NCBI GenBank assembly: GCA_914767715.1
Contig: OU612073.1
Location: 3,350,001-3,410,000, forward strand
Length of the DNA: 60,000 nt
Direction: 5' to 3'
Origin: Membranipora membranacea
Lineage: Eukaryota > Bryozoa > Gymnolaemata > Cheilostomatida > Membraniporidae
Both the position numbers and the translations under genes were made by a program. Below, in pieces: positions 58,486 to 60,000 of the stretch. Each line of letters starts with the position of its first letter. Positions within the stretch are counted from its first letter, which is position 1. The notes beneath the pieces are model-generated. The model was given only the letters and a program-made list of their open reading frames with translations, did not search any database and had not been told where the DNA came from.

Positions 58486-60000
58486 ATGATCCAGCCTATC
58501 ATAGAAGGTATTGTGACACACAAATTCATCCAGTTTCAATCAAGAGCAATCCATACATCCGCATGTAGGCTGCGGTATAAGAAAAAATGGGTAAGTTAAT
58601 AATATATATTTACTACTAGCTTGTACTCGATGGCCTCTCATACATGTTGTCATACATACATGAGCCCTAATTGTATTATCTCAGACCTGGTTGGTTAACC
58701 CTACCCAACAGCTTCATTGGCTAGATCAAACGTAACCAAAGGATATTCAAACATTTTTTATGCAATCTCTCATTCCTGAAAGTGGAGTTCCATATTCTTA
58801 TGAATCAAACATTTGTATGATGTGTTTTCGCGTATTTGACAGGTTGAAATGGGTAGAAAAAAGGTTTTACCACGTGAACTGGCGATGGCATATTTTGATA
58901 CTTATTATCCGAAGATATACGGGGAAAAGTGTTGGGATCAGATGCGAGTGGCTCTCACAAAGAGGAAGAAAAAATACTGCGCTTTAGTCAACAACTACGC
59001 TAACAGTCAGAACACGGTGGTCGGGCTCATCTCTGAACATGAGGCCTATGATATGTTCACTGTTACAGGTAACCCAATCAAGGTTTGTATTGTCAAATAA
59101 TCAACGCTGTCTTCACATTTTATCTCCTCTGGTTGATCGGTGTTTGATCATGTTCTCTGTCAATTTCGCTTTCCTTGCACAATTATCAATCATTATCATC
59201 ATCATTTATCCAAGACAGCTTTGAAGTTTATTTTCGAAGACCCTGCTTTCAGGAAGGAGAAACTCCTCGCTTGTAAGTCAGGAAACACAATCTTTGTGAA
59301 TATTTAGGTAGATCAGTCATGTTTAGAAGCATATCAGGTTGTTGTTTGCAGATCAGCCCAATTATAGGAGTAGGGGGTGGCTCAGTTGGTTAGAGCGCCG
59401 GACTTCAACACGCAAGTGTTGGATGTCGTTGGTTCGAATCCCACTGCAGTCCATCTTCTACTGGGGATTGGTTGGCCCCCAGTTGTGCTCCGACCTGCCT
59501 GCAATCAGAGAGCAAACTGGTGCAGTAATTGCAGCCTCGCCAATAAGGCACCAATATTTCGCCGCCCATGCCTCGGGATGGGCAAGTGATAAGACATCCG
59601 ATTTTAATCAACCTTTAAATAACTTTGTATTTACCTTTGTATATGCTTTATACACATTTCCTGTGCAGTTGTGGTTGTTAATAGGCTGTCACTACTGGTT
59701 ACCCAGTAAGAGTTTGAGTGCTTAAACTACTCCGTAATATAAAATATATATTCTTATTTTCCAGCCTCCACCATACAGAGCATCAGCTCGTAACACTGGC
59801 ATAGGAAGGCAGGACGGCGCTCTGTCCGATTCAGAATCAGATGAAATACATGAGGACGAGATAACTAGTACTAGAAGGTGGGATGACATGGCAATAGACC
59901 TAGGTGATAGTAAACCTGCCAGTAAAGAAGTGGAGTATATTGAAACCCCTGAAGGTATGACACGTTGGTTTAATGACAGAAACTGTGAAGGTTCATTACC
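58486..60000 (+). CDS. NSUN4: Mitochondrial rRNA cytosine-C5 methyltransferase NSUN4, 5' part
   Basis: Exons 58486-58590, 58843-59082 and 59765 to the window end join in phase 0. Residues 1-35 (MIQPIIEGIVTHKFIQFQSR, then AIHTSACRLRYKKKW) are basic, Ser/Thr-rich and lack acids after residue 7, as in a mitochondrial presequence; RYKKKW is also present near the start of vertebrate NSUN4. LAMAYFDTYYPKIYGEKCWD and KKKYCALVNNYAN match the NSUN4 N-terminal region (FDVTYSVQFGDLWPSIR, YGALVNNFA). NSUN4 modifies mitochondrial small-subunit rRNA and, with a MTERF4 partner, helps assemble the mitoribosome. The SAM-binding and catalytic-Cys exons lie beyond the window. An acidic insert (DSESDEIHEDE) is in exon 3. 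An acceptor six bases before the ATG (TTTTAGCAG) implies a 5'UTR exon. NSUN3 is the nearest alternative. Confidence 0.85.
59371..59490 (+). mobile_element. tRNA-derived SINE
   Basis: GTGGCTCAGTTGGTTAGAGC has a perfect D stem and box A; GGTTCGAATCC is a consensus box B. The anticodon arm is replaced by a hairpin AACAC-GCAA-GTGTT extended by GACTTC/GGATGTC, and the acceptor stem does not pair. A diverged relative is at 5917-6040. It lies in NSUN4 intron 2. Confidence 0.65.

Noticed and set aside
59371-59450. A tRNA gene with good box A and box B
   Set aside because: Acceptor and anticodon stems do not pair and a diverged copy exists at 5917; better explained as a SINE.

Overview
The window is nuclear DNA from an AT-rich, intron-rich animal genome. 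Every recognisable gene is split by short introns (mostly about 0.2-1 kb) with GT-AG borders. Introns and spacers are full of short non-autonomous mobile elements (fold-back MITEs, tRNA-like and snRNA-derived SINEs) and microsatellites. The gene set (adhesion-type 7TM receptor, NMDA-receptor-like amino-terminal domain, PEX2, STK40, MAP3K-like kinases, the caspase-activated DNase DFFB, mitochondrial NSUN4) points to a metazoan. A sponge or other non-bilaterian is plausible but not proven from sequence alone. No prokaryotic operons, rRNA, CRISPR or viral genes were seen.

Layout. 0.25-5.1 kb (+): 3' part of an adhesion/secretin-type 7TM receptor gene whose ectodomain lies off the left edge. 9.5-6.7 kb (-): signal peptide and the first two exons of an NMDA-receptor-like ligand-binding domain; the rest was not found. 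9.5-15.3 kb: no gene recognised. 19.6-15.3 kb (-): complete eight-exon PEX2. 21.2-27.5 kb (+): complete ten-exon STK40, divergent from PEX2. 33.1-28.5 kb and 43.9-38.6 kb (-): two tandem paralogous genes, each a long N-terminal coiled-coil exon followed by exons for a MAP3K-like kinase domain. Upstream of each lies another coiled-coil exon (36.1-35.6 kb and 47.9-47.1 kb) with a start codon and a donor site but no downstream exons of its own. 55.9-51.6 kb (-): complete seven-exon DFFB, followed by a decayed copy of its last two exons (50.2-49.5 kb). 58.5-60.0 kb (+): start of NSUN4, cut by the window edge.

The most unusual system is the 28.5-48 kb array. Two repeats of the order [type-II coil exon]-[type-I coil exon]-[kinase exons] share the same splice phase at every coil-kinase junction, and each coil exon has a plausible private 5'UTR exon. 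I infer an alternative-first-exon locus in which different coiled-coil (partly predicted N-myristoylated) heads are joined to one kinase body, duplicated in tandem. One kinase has lost its ATP-binding lysine; the other has kept it.

The second unusual feature is a SINE family that begins at nucleotide 1 of a U2 snRNA-like head. One copy is bounded by a perfect 15-bp target-site duplication.
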